Made by a program: the position numbers and the translations under genes. From Candidatus Bathyarchaeota archaeon (GTDB lineage Archaea > Thermoproteota > Bathyarchaeia > TCS64): a stretch of DNA of 24,524 nucleotides. Of the stretch, positions 13,551-21,230 are shown piece after piece. Numbering within the stretch: the stretch's first letter is position 1; each line of letters starts with the position of its first letter. Location of the stretch: contig JAFGTA010000045.1 in NCBI GenBank assembly GCA_016934355.1, forward strand, positions 1 to 24,524, written 5' to 3'. The notes under the pieces were generated by a model, which was given only the letters and a program-made list of their open reading frames with translations, was not told the DNA's origin and did no database searches.

Positions 13551-15719
13551 ATGGCGGCGTCTGAAAACTTCTACAGCCTTCTCTTCGAGGTATCCAACGA
13601 GATCAGGCACAGGACTCTGCTGCTGCTTCAGAGAAACCCCATGCGGATAACGGAGATAGCGAAGGAGCAGGGCCTGAACCACCCCGAGATCAGGCGCCAC
13701 CTAACAAGGCTCAGGGACATCGGCCTCATCGAGAGAGACGTGGAGGGGCTGTATCATCTAACCCCGTATGGCGAGACCTCCATCCTGCTGTTCAAGGAAT
13801 TCGAGTTCCTGTCAGAGAACAGCGGATACTTCGAGACTCACAGCCTCGCCGAGGTTCCGGCCCGGTTCGTGAAGCAGATCGGCGGACTCGGCGGAAGCGC
13901 CCCTTTACGGAACGCCATGGATTTCTTCAGGTACACGGAGAACCTCTTCAAGGAAGCCAAGGAACATGTTTGGATTCTAGTCGACCAGTTCCCCATGAAC
14001 TTCCTGTCAACCATAGTCGAGACCATTAACCGCGGAGTCAGGTTCAGGATAATCGAGCCCAGGGAGCGGGTGCTGAACCCCGACCTCGACGCCATGACAT
14101 CCGACGAAATCCAAGCCTTGAGCCAGACGAGAAGGACGCCGTATGTGGAGCAGCGGATGCTGGAGAAGGTCAACGTATTCTTTTTCCTGTCCGAAGGTTG
14201 CTGCGTTTTAGCGTTCCCGACTAAGGAGGGCCAACACGACTTCAAGGGGTTCACCGCGACCCATGACTCGGCCCTCGGCTGGTGCAGGGACCTATTCCAT
14301 CACTACTGGGACGAAGCACAGAAGAGGACAGCCGCCTCCTTACCCCAAGTCGAGTATGAACGTCCCTCTGTGAAGGAGGAGCCATCAGACAGTACAACGG
14401 TTGTAGGGCTGGATAGACGAGAGATAGATGCACAGGCTGTTCAGGACGCCGTCGACAACTTCGGCGAGGTGGTTCTCCGGGGCACATTCAACTTTGGGTC
14501 TTCCCTGGTCAAGATATCGCGGAGCGTGGCCATCAGGGGGGAGGGGCGTGAGAACGACGTCCCTTCCACCGCCATATACAAGAAGGGGTGGAGGTTCCCG
14601 TTCACCGAGTTCGACTCCGTCTTCATGGTGGACGGCGAGGGCGCCGAGGTTTCGATAGAGAACATAAGGTTCACCGACTTCAACCACGTGTGCGTATGGG
14701 GGGCCCGGTGCCGCCGCCTGCGAATCAAAGACAACAGGATCACCCTCATGACGGGGTACGGCAGGGGTATGACGTACGGCGCGTTTGGCGACGCGGTGAT
14801 TGGGATATGGGTTCAGGGCGTCGACCCGAGCAACTTCACGGGCACTGCGTCTATAGCGGGTAACTACATTGACTTCGCCCGCGGCGGCGCGTTCGGAGGC
14901 TTCCTGTCTCGGGGCGGGCTTGAGGACGACCCGGAGTACCGCCCCGACCTCTTCAACCACGAGTACTACATGGGTTTCGGCGTAGCCGTGCACCAGGCAT
15001 CGGGAGCGGTGAGCATAGAGAACAACATCGTCAGAAACGCCAACGCGAGGGGCATCGCGGTAACTGGCTGCCTCCAATCGGCGGAAGTCCATGTAAAGCG
15101 GAACATCGTCGAGTCGGATGTTTACGGCTCTTACCCGTTCTCCAGCGTCGAGGCGGGGGCAGGCATACTGGCTCAGAGCGCCTGGGGTTTCCCGTCACCG
15201 GGCTTCGAACTCGTTGTGGAGGAGAACACGTGCAAGCTGGAACAGCTGAACTACTGCGGCATAAAGATCCTAGGCCCGGCGATGGACCGGGAAGGGGTGG
15301 ACAAGCTGAGGGGCGGCGTGATCAGGAAGAACCTGATATGGCTGAAGGACGGCTACGAGGGCATCCACGTGAGGAAGTGCGACGACTTCGATGTCACGGA
15401 TAACAAGATCGCGGGCAGCGTCTACTACGGAATCAGGGTGTCTGGCCGCAGAGGGTCGGGCGAACTAGACCTGAGGTCGATGAACAACAGGGTCGAGGGT
15501 AACGACATGAGTGAACTACGTGTAAGGGAGCCAGACGACTACAGCGAAAGACACGCAGACGGGAAGATGTTCGCCTCGGCCCCCGGAGGATCAGCGACAG
15601 CCCACGTCTGGCTGGGTAGGCTATCGAAAAACAACGAGGTGGCTCTGGGAGCCGGTGAAACCATCATCGACGAGGGCGAGGAAAACAGGGTAACACGCAC
15701 CAGCGAAGCATCTGAATAA
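13551..15719 (+). CDS. FilR1-type winged-helix regulator fused to a right-handed beta-helix
   Basis: Encodes 722 residues with no signal peptide or membrane helix, so it is cytosolic. Residues 5-85 are a winged helix (VSNEIRHRTLLLLQRNPMRI, HPEIRRHLTRLRDIGLIERD, YHLTPYG). Residues 118-255 fit the FilR1 middle domain (PF08350): WILVDQFPMNF, RGVRFRIIEP, VNVFFFLSEGCCVLAFP, DSALGWCRDLFHHYW. After a charged linker, residues 295-715 hold repeated short strands with N-x-I/V patterns (IENIRFTDF, IKDNRITLM, IENNIVRNA, VKRNIVESD, VEENTC, IRKNLI, VTDNKIAGS), a right-handed beta-helix of NosD/pectate-lyase type. Known FilR proteins end after the middle domain, so this is a regulator with an extra large ligand- or carbohydrate-like domain. 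The start ATG is preceded by GGGGAGG at 13531-13537. Confidence 0.88.
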   Translation: MAASENFYSLLFEVSNEIRHRTLLLLQRNPMRITEIAKEQGLNHPEIRRHLTRLRDIGLIERDVEGLYHLTPYGETSILLFKEFEFLSENSGYFETHSLAEVPARFVKQIGGLGGSAPLRNAMDFFRYTENLFKEAKEHVWILVDQFPMNFLSTIVETINRGVRFRIIEPRERVLNPDLDAMTSDEIQALSQTRRTPYVEQRMLEKVNVFFFLSEGCCVLAFPTKEGQHDFKGFTATHDSALGWCRDLFHHYWDEAQKRTAASLPQVEYERPSVKEEPSDSTTVVGLDRREIDAQAVQDAVDNFGEVVLRGTFNFGSSLVKISRSVAIRGEGRENDVPSTAIYKKGWRFPFTEFDSVFMVDGEGAEVSIENIRFTDFNHVCVWGARCRRLRIKDNRITLMTGYGRGMTYGAFGDAVIGIWVQGVDPSNFTGTASIAGNYIDFARGGAFGGFLSRGGLEDDPEYRPDLFNHEYYMGFGVAVHQASGAVSIENNIVRNANARGIAVTGCLQSAEVHVKRNIVESDVYGSYPFSSVEAGAGILAQSAWGFPSPGFELVVEENTCKLEQLNYCGIKILGPAMDREGVDKLRGGVIRKNLIWLKDGYEGIHVRKCDDFDVTDNKIAGSVYYGIRVSGRRGSGELDLRSMNNRVEGNDMSELRVREPDDYSERHADGKMFASAPGGSATAHVWLGRLSKNNEVALGAGETIIDEGEENRVTRTSEASE

Positions 15720-15738
15720 AATCCTAGCCTGTGCCCGT

Positions 15739-16563
15739 CTATAGACACAAAGCCTCTTCTACTTCTCGAATGAAGGCTGCTCGATCAGTCCAGAAGATGC
15801 CGCCTCTGATCGCCTCGCCTTTGACTGTCACCCGCGCGGAGACGACTCTATGCAGAGACCGTTTCATGTACTCCTCGGGGCTCTGCCAGATGTCGTATAC
15901 CTCTACGGTGTGATCGGGGGCCATCCCTTGGACGATGTCTCTCGCGTTGATAGCTTGGAAATACCCCCACTCGCAGGCAGAGTTGTATAGTATGATCGTC
16001 CTGTCCATGTCTCCGGGTACGAGGCTGCACTCAGGTACCTCCCTTGACGCGTACTCTCCGCCGACCTCTAGGTACATCTCCCTGTTGCCCTGACTGAAGC
16101 CGCATTTCTCAAATAGCTTCGGCATAGAAGCTCGGCCCTCGGCCGGGAACGGCAAGGTCGCTACGAAGCTGCACCGCCCCCCGCCGAGGCAGGCCAGCCC
16201 TGACATGCATTCATCAGTGAGGGTTTTCACCAGCGCTGTGGCGACGCCTCTTCTCCGCGCCTCGGCTACGGCGTTGTATACACATCTGATGCCGACCACA
16301 CCCTTTCTGGGTTCGCTGATGTAGGGTGTCCGCTCCTCCGGGAAGAACTGTATTTGGGCCACGGGTCTGCCGTCGAGATAAGCTATCTTCCCGCAACACC
16401 CCTCTTCCTCGAGCCACCCGAGGAGCCATCGCCTCTTAGCCTCGACGCCCTCCCTGTAGATTTTGCTGTCGACTGTGTCTTCGGGGTTGATCCTAACCGC
16501 GTTCGAACATATGCCGAAGGCATCATCCAGGTTCCTCTTGGATAGGTCTTCTATAACCAGCAT
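15739..16563 (-). CDS. GNAT acetyltransferase with YoaP-like C-terminal domain
   Basis: Encodes 274 residues. The N-terminal half is a GNAT N-acetyltransferase: PVAQIQFFP (strand 4), IRCVYNAVAEARRRGVATALVKTL (acetyl-CoA pyrophosphate loop, R-R-x-G-x-A) and LFEKCGFSQGNREMYLEV. The C-terminal 90 residues (from about 180) contain NSACEWGYFQAINARDIVQGMAPDH and VTVKGEAIRGGIFW, resembling the thioredoxin-like YoaP domain attached to some GNAT proteins. A run of Cys (Cys56, Cys57, Cys93, Cys119, Cys125, Cys131, Cys150) is unusual for an acetyltransferase. The substrate is unknown. The start is ATG at 16563, with TTTTATACTT (plus-strand 16591-16600) about 33 bases upstream. It is convergent with the regulator fusion, 19 bases apart. 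Confidence 0.85.
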   Translation of the reverse strand: MLVIEDLSKRNLDDAFGICSNAVRINPEDTVDSKIYREGVEAKRRWLLGWLEEEGCCGKIAYLDGRPVAQIQFFPEERTPYISEPRKGVVGIRCVYNAVAEARRRGVATALVKTLTDECMSGLACLGGGRCSFVATLPFPAEGRASMPKLFEKCGFSQGNREMYLEVGGEYASREVPECSLVPGDMDRTIILYNSACEWGYFQAINARDIVQGMAPDHTVEVYDIWQSPEEYMKRSLHRVVSARVTVKGEAIRGGIFWTDRAAFIREVEEALCL

Positions 16564-16831
16564 CGGTGAACAACGTTTAACATCGATTCAAAGTATAAAA
16601 TCGTTTATCATGGGAGTGACGTATGGCATCGCGAGAGTACGGGATACACGCCGCTTCTTACCGAGGTAGTAGGTAGGGGGAGAGGGGGTACCCCCCGGAA
16701 ACCGGAAAGCGGCCCTTGTACGCCGAAAGCAGCCACAGAACAGCCTCTTTCTGATCCTGATCTAAGTAAAAGTGCTATCCATACAGCGCAAAAACGCGTG
16801 TCAAAGCGAAGCCAGACACATGAAACGAGCC
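16564..16831. other. Intergenic region with GC-rich palindrome
   Basis: About 270 bases without a credible gene. It holds the TATA of the GNAT gene, then a perfect 12-base palindrome GGGGGTACCCCC (16684-16695) followed by CCGGAAACCGG (16695-16705). These could form hairpins at the 3-prime end of the DUF4256 transcript, but no T-run follows, so a terminator is not clear. No tRNA or other RNA signature is seen. Confidence 0.4.
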
Positions 16832-17419
16832 TTAGACCCTGAGTGAGCCGCGGAACCCTCTGCTGCTATAGAAACTGGGCGCGCTGTTATGAAACACGAA
16901 GACGTGGCCGTAGCGGCGGTCAGCGAAGACGGCGCCCCCGAGTCTCCTGATGTCAGACGGCGTCTTTATCCAGCTCGAAGTCTTGGTGTCGAACTCCCCG
17001 AGCCTCTGCAGCCCTCGATACTGTTCCTCCGTCAAGACCTCGACGCCCATCGAGGCCGCCATGTCGATCACGTTGCCTTCAGGGTACACTCCCTTCCTCT
17101 CCCTCTCGTCCTGCGCCTCACGGTCGTAACAAGTATTCCTGCGGCCCTTGGGGCTCTCAGGTGAACAGTCAACGAAGACGTATTCGCCCGTCTTCTCATC
17201 ATAACCGACGACATCGGGTTCGCCGCCGGTTACCTCCATCTCGTTGAGCGACCACAGTTTTTCGGGATTATCCTCCAGCCTTACCTGCACCTGTGTCCAC
17301 TCCATGTCTTCATGTCGGCCCATGTTTTCCTCGAAACGGGCTTTCAACGCCCTGAGTAGTTCTCCGCGTTGTTCCCGCGACAACTCTTTCTTGGATGTAG
17401 TGGCTGGGGGCTTGCTCAC
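16832..17419 (-). CDS. DUF4256 family protein
   Basis: Encodes 195 residues and matches the whole length of DUF4256 (PF14066). Motifs in order are LLRALKARFEENMGRH, WSLNEMEVTGGEPDVVGYD, GEYVFVDCSPESPKGRRNTCYD, EVLTEEQYRGLQRLGEFD, TKTSSWIKTPSDIRRLGGA, FADRRYGHVFVFHNSAPSFY and RGFRGSLRV at the C terminus. The family is mainly bacterial and has no known function; the highly conserved Asp, Glu, Cys and His residues suggest an enzyme. Its presence in an archaeon may reflect transfer. The GTG at 17419 is 25 bases after the centre of a TTTATAAA box (17441-17448), giving a leaderless message. Confidence 0.92.
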   Translation of the reverse strand: MSKPPATTSKKELSREQRGELLRALKARFEENMGRHEDMEWTQVQVRLEDNPEKLWSLNEMEVTGGEPDVVGYDEKTGEYVFVDCSPESPKGRRNTCYDREAQDERERKGVYPEGNVIDMAASMGVEVLTEEQYRGLQRLGEFDTKTSSWIKTPSDIRRLGGAVFADRRYGHVFVFHNSAPSFYSSRGFRGSLRV

Positions 17420-17440
17420 AAGTAGTGTAAATACCCCGGG

Positions 17441-17448
17441 TTTATAAA
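17441..17448 (-). promoter_or_regulatory. TATA box of the DUF4256 gene
   Basis: TTTATAAA reads the same on both strands and is centred 25-26 bases upstream of the GTG at 17419. It supports a leaderless transcript and the chosen GTG start. Confidence 0.65.
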
Positions 17449-17564
17449 CCGTCTAAACAGGGCGACGTGTTTCTCTTAATCTAGAGGAAGAAGCCCGAAA
17501 CAAAGGCTTGGATTGTGAAAAAATTCGTGTTTTTCTTTTCTCTAGGCAGGATAATGTTTTCTTT

Positions 17565-18851
17565 CTAATAATAACGATGAAATTTGGCTCGCAGTAAAAC
17601 AAAAACCGCTATCGCCGCTATCATGCTGCTATATGGGAAGCCGTCTATCGCATTACTTTCGAAAACAGCGGTTATGAACCAGATGTCCTCTTCTCCTGCA
17701 CCGTACGATGAAGTTCTACCCGCCAGACTGAACCCCGCTTCCCCGTTCTCGACTACACCGTATGCAGCATCAGCATCAGAGCCTCCGAACGTCTGGTCAA
17801 ACTCTAATTCACCCAGTGAATTAATCTTTATTAACCACATATCCTCCCCGCCCTCCCCGGAAGACGCCGTCCTCCCCGCCAAGACGTATCCATTATCATT
17901 TGTAGGGATTACCGTAGTCGTATAATCAAGCGCTGGTCCGCCAAAAGTGCGATTTCATTCATGAAACCCATCCTGATCGATCTTCACTAACCATGCGTCT
18001 GAGCCTCCTGCTCCATATGACTCCGTTTTACCTGTAATAATGAAGCCGCCGTCAAGAGACGAAACCCCGGCATAGGGCCAATCTGATTTTGGGCCTCCAA
18101 TTGTCCGGTTCCAAAGATGATGTCCATTTGAATCCGTCTTGACAATCCACATATCCTGAGAAATAGTCGAAGAAGTCTCAGTTAATCCAATTAATAGATA
18201 TCCCCCGTCTGAGGCGAGTATGATGGAACACCCGCGTTCAGAGGCATACCCGCCGTATGTTTTATTCCACAGCATGTTTCCGGAATCATCCGTCTTAACT
18301 AAATAATAATCTCGTAACCCCTTACCGAATGATTCAGTGTATCCAAGAATAACGTAACCTCCATCGATAGATGCTAGGGAACCCCCATAGTCTCTTTCAG
18401 GCCCCCCATAAGTTTGGTTCCATTGAATATGCCCTGCATCGTCGATTTTTATCAGCCATGCGTCCCACTCGCCCGATCCATACGATTCTGTTATGCCTGT
18501 CACCACGTAGCCGCCGTCTGGGGTTGATATTATGGAAATAACTACATCTGAACCCGTTCCCCCGATGGTACGATTCCATTGATGGTTTCCCTCCGTATCG
18601 ACTTTAACTACCCACGCATCACTTGACCCTGCCCCAAAAGATGAGGTATGCCCTGCCATGACGTACCCGCCATCAGAACCCTTGATCATCGAGTAGGGGT
18701 AATCGACATCTATGCCTCCGAAAGTTTGTTCGTAAAGGATTTCGAGTTGCCTGTCTGCGGTCGATGAAGCCGCAGTCGCTGTGTCTATCCGTCCACTGAA
18801 TATTATTAAAAATGATAAGAAACAAATTTTTGTAGCATGATCGAATTTCAT
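17565..18851 (-). pseudogene. Seven-bladed beta-propeller surface protein interrupted by one TGA
   Basis: One reading frame of 428 codons from the ATG at 18851, broken only by TGA at 17955-17957 (codon 299). It has a Sec signal peptide (CFLSFLIIFSG), seven repeats of about 50 residues beginning TFGG/TIGG/TYGG with a D-G-G-Y-V-x-x-G core and an AWLVKID end, then IDGFPYSSMIAAIAVFVLLRAKFH, a C-terminal membrane anchor with basic tail. This is an exported, anchored propeller, likely a surface adhesin or binding protein. The TGA falls on the Trp preceding N-R/Q/K-T of the repeat (HQWNRT, IQWNQT, MLWNKT, HLWNRT), so a TGG-to-TGA change cuts the protein after blade five and removes the anchor. Readthrough, a recent mutation or a sequencing error are alternatives. 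Confidence 0.8.
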
Positions 18852-18872
18852 CTTTTATTACTGTGCAGTTAG

Positions 18873-18880
18873 TAATAATA
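18873..18880 (-). promoter_or_regulatory. TATA box of the beta-propeller gene
   Basis: The minus strand reads TATTATTA, centred about 26 bases upstream of the ATG at 18851, so the transcript would start at the ATG. The promoter looks intact although the coding frame is interrupted. Confidence 0.55.
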
Positions 18881-18969
18881 AGTAATGTTCAAACTTGTTA
18901 CTGTGAAAATAGCATAGATTCACATGTAGCATATACCCAATCGCATAATCATTAACAAATCAAGAACCA

Positions 18970-19010
18970 TTTATTATACTATGGGAAATTCAGTATCATT
19001 GTTACATGAG
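18970..19010 (+). repeat. Promoter-like repeated element, copy 1
   Basis: TTTATTATACT, then 25 bases including GGGAAATTCAG, then GTTACATGAG. Related elements at 19473-19512 and 20180-20220 keep the same order and a spacing of 35-36 bases from the TATA-like start to the ATG. This copy faces away from the propeller gene and is followed only by a ten-codon open frame (MRLGALYSFN). No gene for it to serve is obvious. Confidence 0.55.
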
Positions 19011-19034
19011 GCTGGGGGCATTGTATTCCTTTAA

Positions 19035-19391
19035 TTAGTAATGCTTTTGTTGATAGTATTTTTGTGCGTTCTCGGTGATATTAATTCGCGTTGAAACGTA
19101 TCTTAGAGACTCCAGTATGAGTGGAGATATAAGAGAAAGAATTAGCCCATCTTTTATGAAGTTAATGTAATCGTACTTGACATAATATACCTGTGAGCCA
19201 GAGTACATCGTGTGTTTCCATCGATATGGATAACCTATCACACTGAATGTACCACCAGCATTAACTCCGTCCCAGTCACCACCTTCTCCGCCTTCAAAGA
19301 AACTTACTAGAGGAACCAGTAGCATTCCAAGAATTATCCATTGAGTGATTTTTATTCCCGATTTACTTATCGATATAGTATCTTTGGACAA
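19035..19391 (-). CDS. Small membrane protein of unknown function
   Basis: Encodes 118 residues. The N terminus is short and charged, the first hydrophobic segment is at about 15-31 (TQWIILGMLLVPLVSFF), then comes an extracellular-looking Gly/Asp-rich and aromatic loop (GGEGGDWDGVNAGGTF, RWKHTMYSGSQVYYVKYDYI), a second hydrophobic segment at about 82-95 and a charged C terminus. No family is recognised. The start is TTG at 19391; no better start lies before the first membrane helix, and TTATATAA at 19421-19428 is suitably placed about 33 bases upstream. AT-rich codon use fits the surrounding island. Confidence 0.6.
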   Translation of the reverse strand: MSKDTISISKSGIKITQWIILGMLLVPLVSFFEGGEGGDWDGVNAGGTFSVIGYPYRWKHTMYSGSQVYYVKYDYINFIKDGLILSLISPLILESLRYVSTRINITENAQKYYQQKHY

Positions 19392-19472
19392 TTATACTCT
19401 GTTAAGGATGGATTGTCTCGTTATATAATCAATTAGTTATCACATACAATGGTATTTTTTTATCTCAATCCC

Positions 19473-19512
19473 TTTGTTATAATGCGGGAAATTCAGCATC
19501 CTGTTTCATGAG
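19473..19512 (+). repeat. Promoter-like repeated element, copy 2
   Basis: TTTGTTATA, then GGGAAATTCAG as in copy 1, then TTTCATGAG. The ATG at 19508 opens a frame of only four codons (MRLG, stop), beginning like the open frame of copy 1. The element lies directly upstream of the putative immunity gene and probably serves as its promoter, with a start near 19503. Confidence 0.6.
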
Positions 19513-19514
19513 AC

Positions 19515-20120
19515 TTGGCTAAGTCTGAAAGGGATATGCCTCATCTTGGTATAGGCTTTAATTCACTATGTCCGCCATTGAGTGTTGTGGTACGCACGCC
19601 CCAAAAAAAGATAAGACCCGCCGCATTAATGCACGATGTACGTAAATCCGTCTCAGAAATCCTCGACAAGCCTTTTACAGAACGCATAGACCACCAGATA
19701 TTCAAGCCAGACCAAAAAACACTAGCCGTCTGGGCGTTAGACTGCACAAAGCGGGTTATCCCCTATTTCGAGGAGAAACACTCCAGTGATAATCGACCTA
19801 AAAAAGCCCTTGAAACACTCGAAAACTGGATCGAAACCGGCGTGTTTCAGATGCCTGTTATACGCAAAGCTGCTCTTGATGCGCACGCCGCGGCTAAGGA
19901 CGTAGAAGAAGATTATAACAAATATGTTGCACACGCAGCGGGTCAAGCTCTGGGAACCGCGCATGGGCCAACACATGCTTTAGGTGCTTCAGTTTACAGT
20001 ATAAGAGCCGTGGCGGCGTATTCTGGTAATGTGAATGATGGATTGATTCAAGAGTATAGTTGGCAGTTACAGCGCCTTCGTGAAATAATAAAACAACATG
20101 CTAAAAACAATAGTAAATGA
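19515..20120 (+). CDS. Putative immunity protein (Imm-5-like)
   Basis: Encodes up to 201 residues from a TTG at 19515. The conserved part begins near MHDVRKSVSEIL (ATG at 19629) and continues as an all-helical domain: LAVWALDCTKRVIPYFEEKH, RPKKALETLENWIETG, IRKAALDAHAAAKDV, AHAAGQALGTAHGPTHALGASVYSIRAV. This Ala-rich helical pattern matches proteins annotated as putative immunity protein (Imm-5-like domain), suspected of neutralising a toxin, although no member with experimental proof is known to me. No toxin-like gene is adjacent. The true start could be 19629 (163 residues); the TTG start gives a first 38 residues of weak character. It is preceded by promoter element copy 2 and ends convergently with the small gene at 20228. 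Confidence 0.75.
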   Translation: MAKSERDMPHLGIGFNSLCPPLSVVVRTPQKKIRPAALMHDVRKSVSEILDKPFTERIDHQIFKPDQKTLAVWALDCTKRVIPYFEEKHSSDNRPKKALETLENWIETGVFQMPVIRKAALDAHAAAKDVEEDYNKYVAHAAGQALGTAHGPTHALGASVYSIRAVAAYSGNVNDGLIQEYSWQLQRLREIIKQHAKNNSK

Positions 20121-20179
20121 AAGCGTGCTCACAATGCAGAATACACGCTTCGAATCCAATAAAAAATTCAACTATCACG

Positions 20180-20220
20180 TTTATTATACTGCGACAAAAC
20201 CAATGTACAGGTTACATGAG
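20180..20220 (+). repeat. Promoter-like repeated element, copy 3
   Basis: TTTATTATACT (20180-20190), then a 25-base middle different from copies 1 and 2 (GCGACAAAACCAATG at its start), then GTTACATGAG. The first and last blocks are identical to copy 1. The ATG at 20216 opens ten codons (MRGFSTCFQP). The element overlaps no gene on the plus strand and points into the 3-prime end of the minus-strand gene at 20228. Confidence 0.5.
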
Positions 20221-20227
20221 AGGCTTC

Positions 20228-20374
20228 TCAACGTGTTTTCAGCCTTGAAAATATGTATCCTATGAATGCCCCAACTGATAACGCAACGAATGCTATGAGG
20301 AGTGCATTTTGAGTCATGGATTTAAAACCATAACGGGAAGCTAATTCGAAGAACCACTCCCCCGTTAGACCCAT
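20228..20374 (-). CDS. Small single-span membrane protein (48 residues)
   Basis: Short open frame from ATG at 20374 to TGA at 20228. The product has an amphipathic, aromatic N-terminal part (GEWFFELASRYGFKSMTQ), one clear hydrophobic segment ALLIAFVALSVGAFIGYIF (residues 24-42) and a basic end (SRLKTR), the standard positive-inside arrangement for a C-terminal cytosolic tail. A weak TATA-like run (CCTTTTTACG on the minus strand) lies about 26 bases upstream. No homologue is recognised. The clean membrane segment and good start and stop make a real small gene more likely than chance. Confidence 0.5.
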   Translation of the reverse strand: MGLTGEWFFELASRYGFKSMTQNALLIAFVALSVGAFIGYIFSRLKTR

Positions 20375-20480
20375 AGTCGTTCTAATTTGTATGGCGTAAA
20401 AAGGTTAACTGTTACTGGTTGACAATTTCATAAGAAAAATCATTAATTGAAAATCCTTTGATATGAAACAAAGTATAGGG

Positions 20481-21068
20481 TTATCGTTTTACCAGTCTGT
20501 ATATCGTTAACAGACTCACAGCTACCAAACCAACCGCTACAATAGACGGTAACCCTAGAATTCCAGTGTTATCATCAATCAAACTATCAGCCCTCTCAGC
20601 CGCTATCTTCTCTAAATCCTCGTCAGAAGGAAGCTCAAAAGACTGCGAACCACGTACAGCAGTTGAACCATCAACACTCCATTTACCCTGATACATACCA
20701 TAAACCTCGTACTCATAGTCCCCAGTAATCTCCTCGGGGGCGCTGAGAAACACAAACACGTGCTCACCTACCGTGAACTCCGGCTGGTCTTCGACCCAGA
20801 CATGCGAGTCATCGCCTTCTATGCGCACCCTCACCGTTGATTCGTCTAATTGTCTGAGATAACATGTCTCGACTTCTATCTCGACTATCCGGTAATAGCC
20901 GCCTTCCTCTGAGCTGTTAATACTATTCACTTTTCCAAGAACCGCTAGATCACATTCGTTCCACATCGTCTCTATGTCTAGGCGAACCATGGCGCAACGA
21001 GCAATCGGGATTGAGAGACTAATGAAAAGGAATCCTAGAATGACTATTTTTTGTAAATATGTGAGCAT
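20481..21068 (-). CDS. Secreted, C-terminally anchored protein of unknown function
   Basis: Encodes 195 residues. A Sec signal peptide (KIVILGFLFISLSIPIARCA) is followed by a strand-rich domain at about 29-155: CDLAVLGKVNSINSS, YYRIVEIEVETCYL, STVRVRIEGDD, FTVGEHVFVFLSAPEE, YEVYGMYQGKWSVDG. After an acidic helix comes a C-terminal membrane segment (GLPSIVAVGLVAVSLLTIYRL) with basic tail VKR. The middle resembles OB-fold-like secreted domains found in archaeal surface proteins, where the LVGxVxSV pattern is common, but no function follows. The start ATG at 21068 has GATATAATA (plus-strand 21092-21100) about 28 bases upstream. It forms the right edge of the AT-rich island. Confidence 0.72.
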   Translation of the reverse strand: MLTYLQKIVILGFLFISLSIPIARCAMVRLDIETMWNECDLAVLGKVNSINSSEEGGYYRIVEIEVETCYLRQLDESTVRVRIEGDDSHVWVEDQPEFTVGEHVFVFLSAPEEITGDYEYEVYGMYQGKWSVDGSTAVRGSQSFELPSDEDLEKIAAERADSLIDDNTGILGLPSIVAVGLVAVSLLTIYRLVKR

Positions 21069-21230
21069 ATAAAATTAACAGTGTTTTACTGGATATAATA
21101 CTAATTTTTAGAACACTTTATCTCCAGGCCGGGGCAGGGCTGCAGCGAACACTCCCAGAAATTTTTTCGCAAGATTCCCTGTAACCGGGAACAAAGGAAA
21201 CAGAGCAACGAAACACGTCCCTGAACCCGT

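Noticed and set aside
14385..15092. Long minus-strand open frame opposite the regulator/beta-helix gene
   Set aside because: It lies entirely within a well-supported plus-strand gene and has no recognisable domain; GC-rich coding DNA commonly gives such antisense frames.
16684..16705. Intrinsic terminator or restriction-site cluster at the GGGGGTACCCCC palindrome
   Set aside because: No T-run follows on either strand, and archaeal termination mainly uses T-rich stretches. It is kept only as an intergenic note.
17955..17957. TGA as a Trp codon or selenocysteine in this genome
   Set aside because: Several intact genes in the window end in TGA, including ATGA/GTGA overlaps at 1754-1761, 2389-2392, 12015-12018 and 22050-22053, so TGA is a normal stop. 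The repeat position calls for Trp, not selenocysteine, and no SECIS-like signal was recognised.
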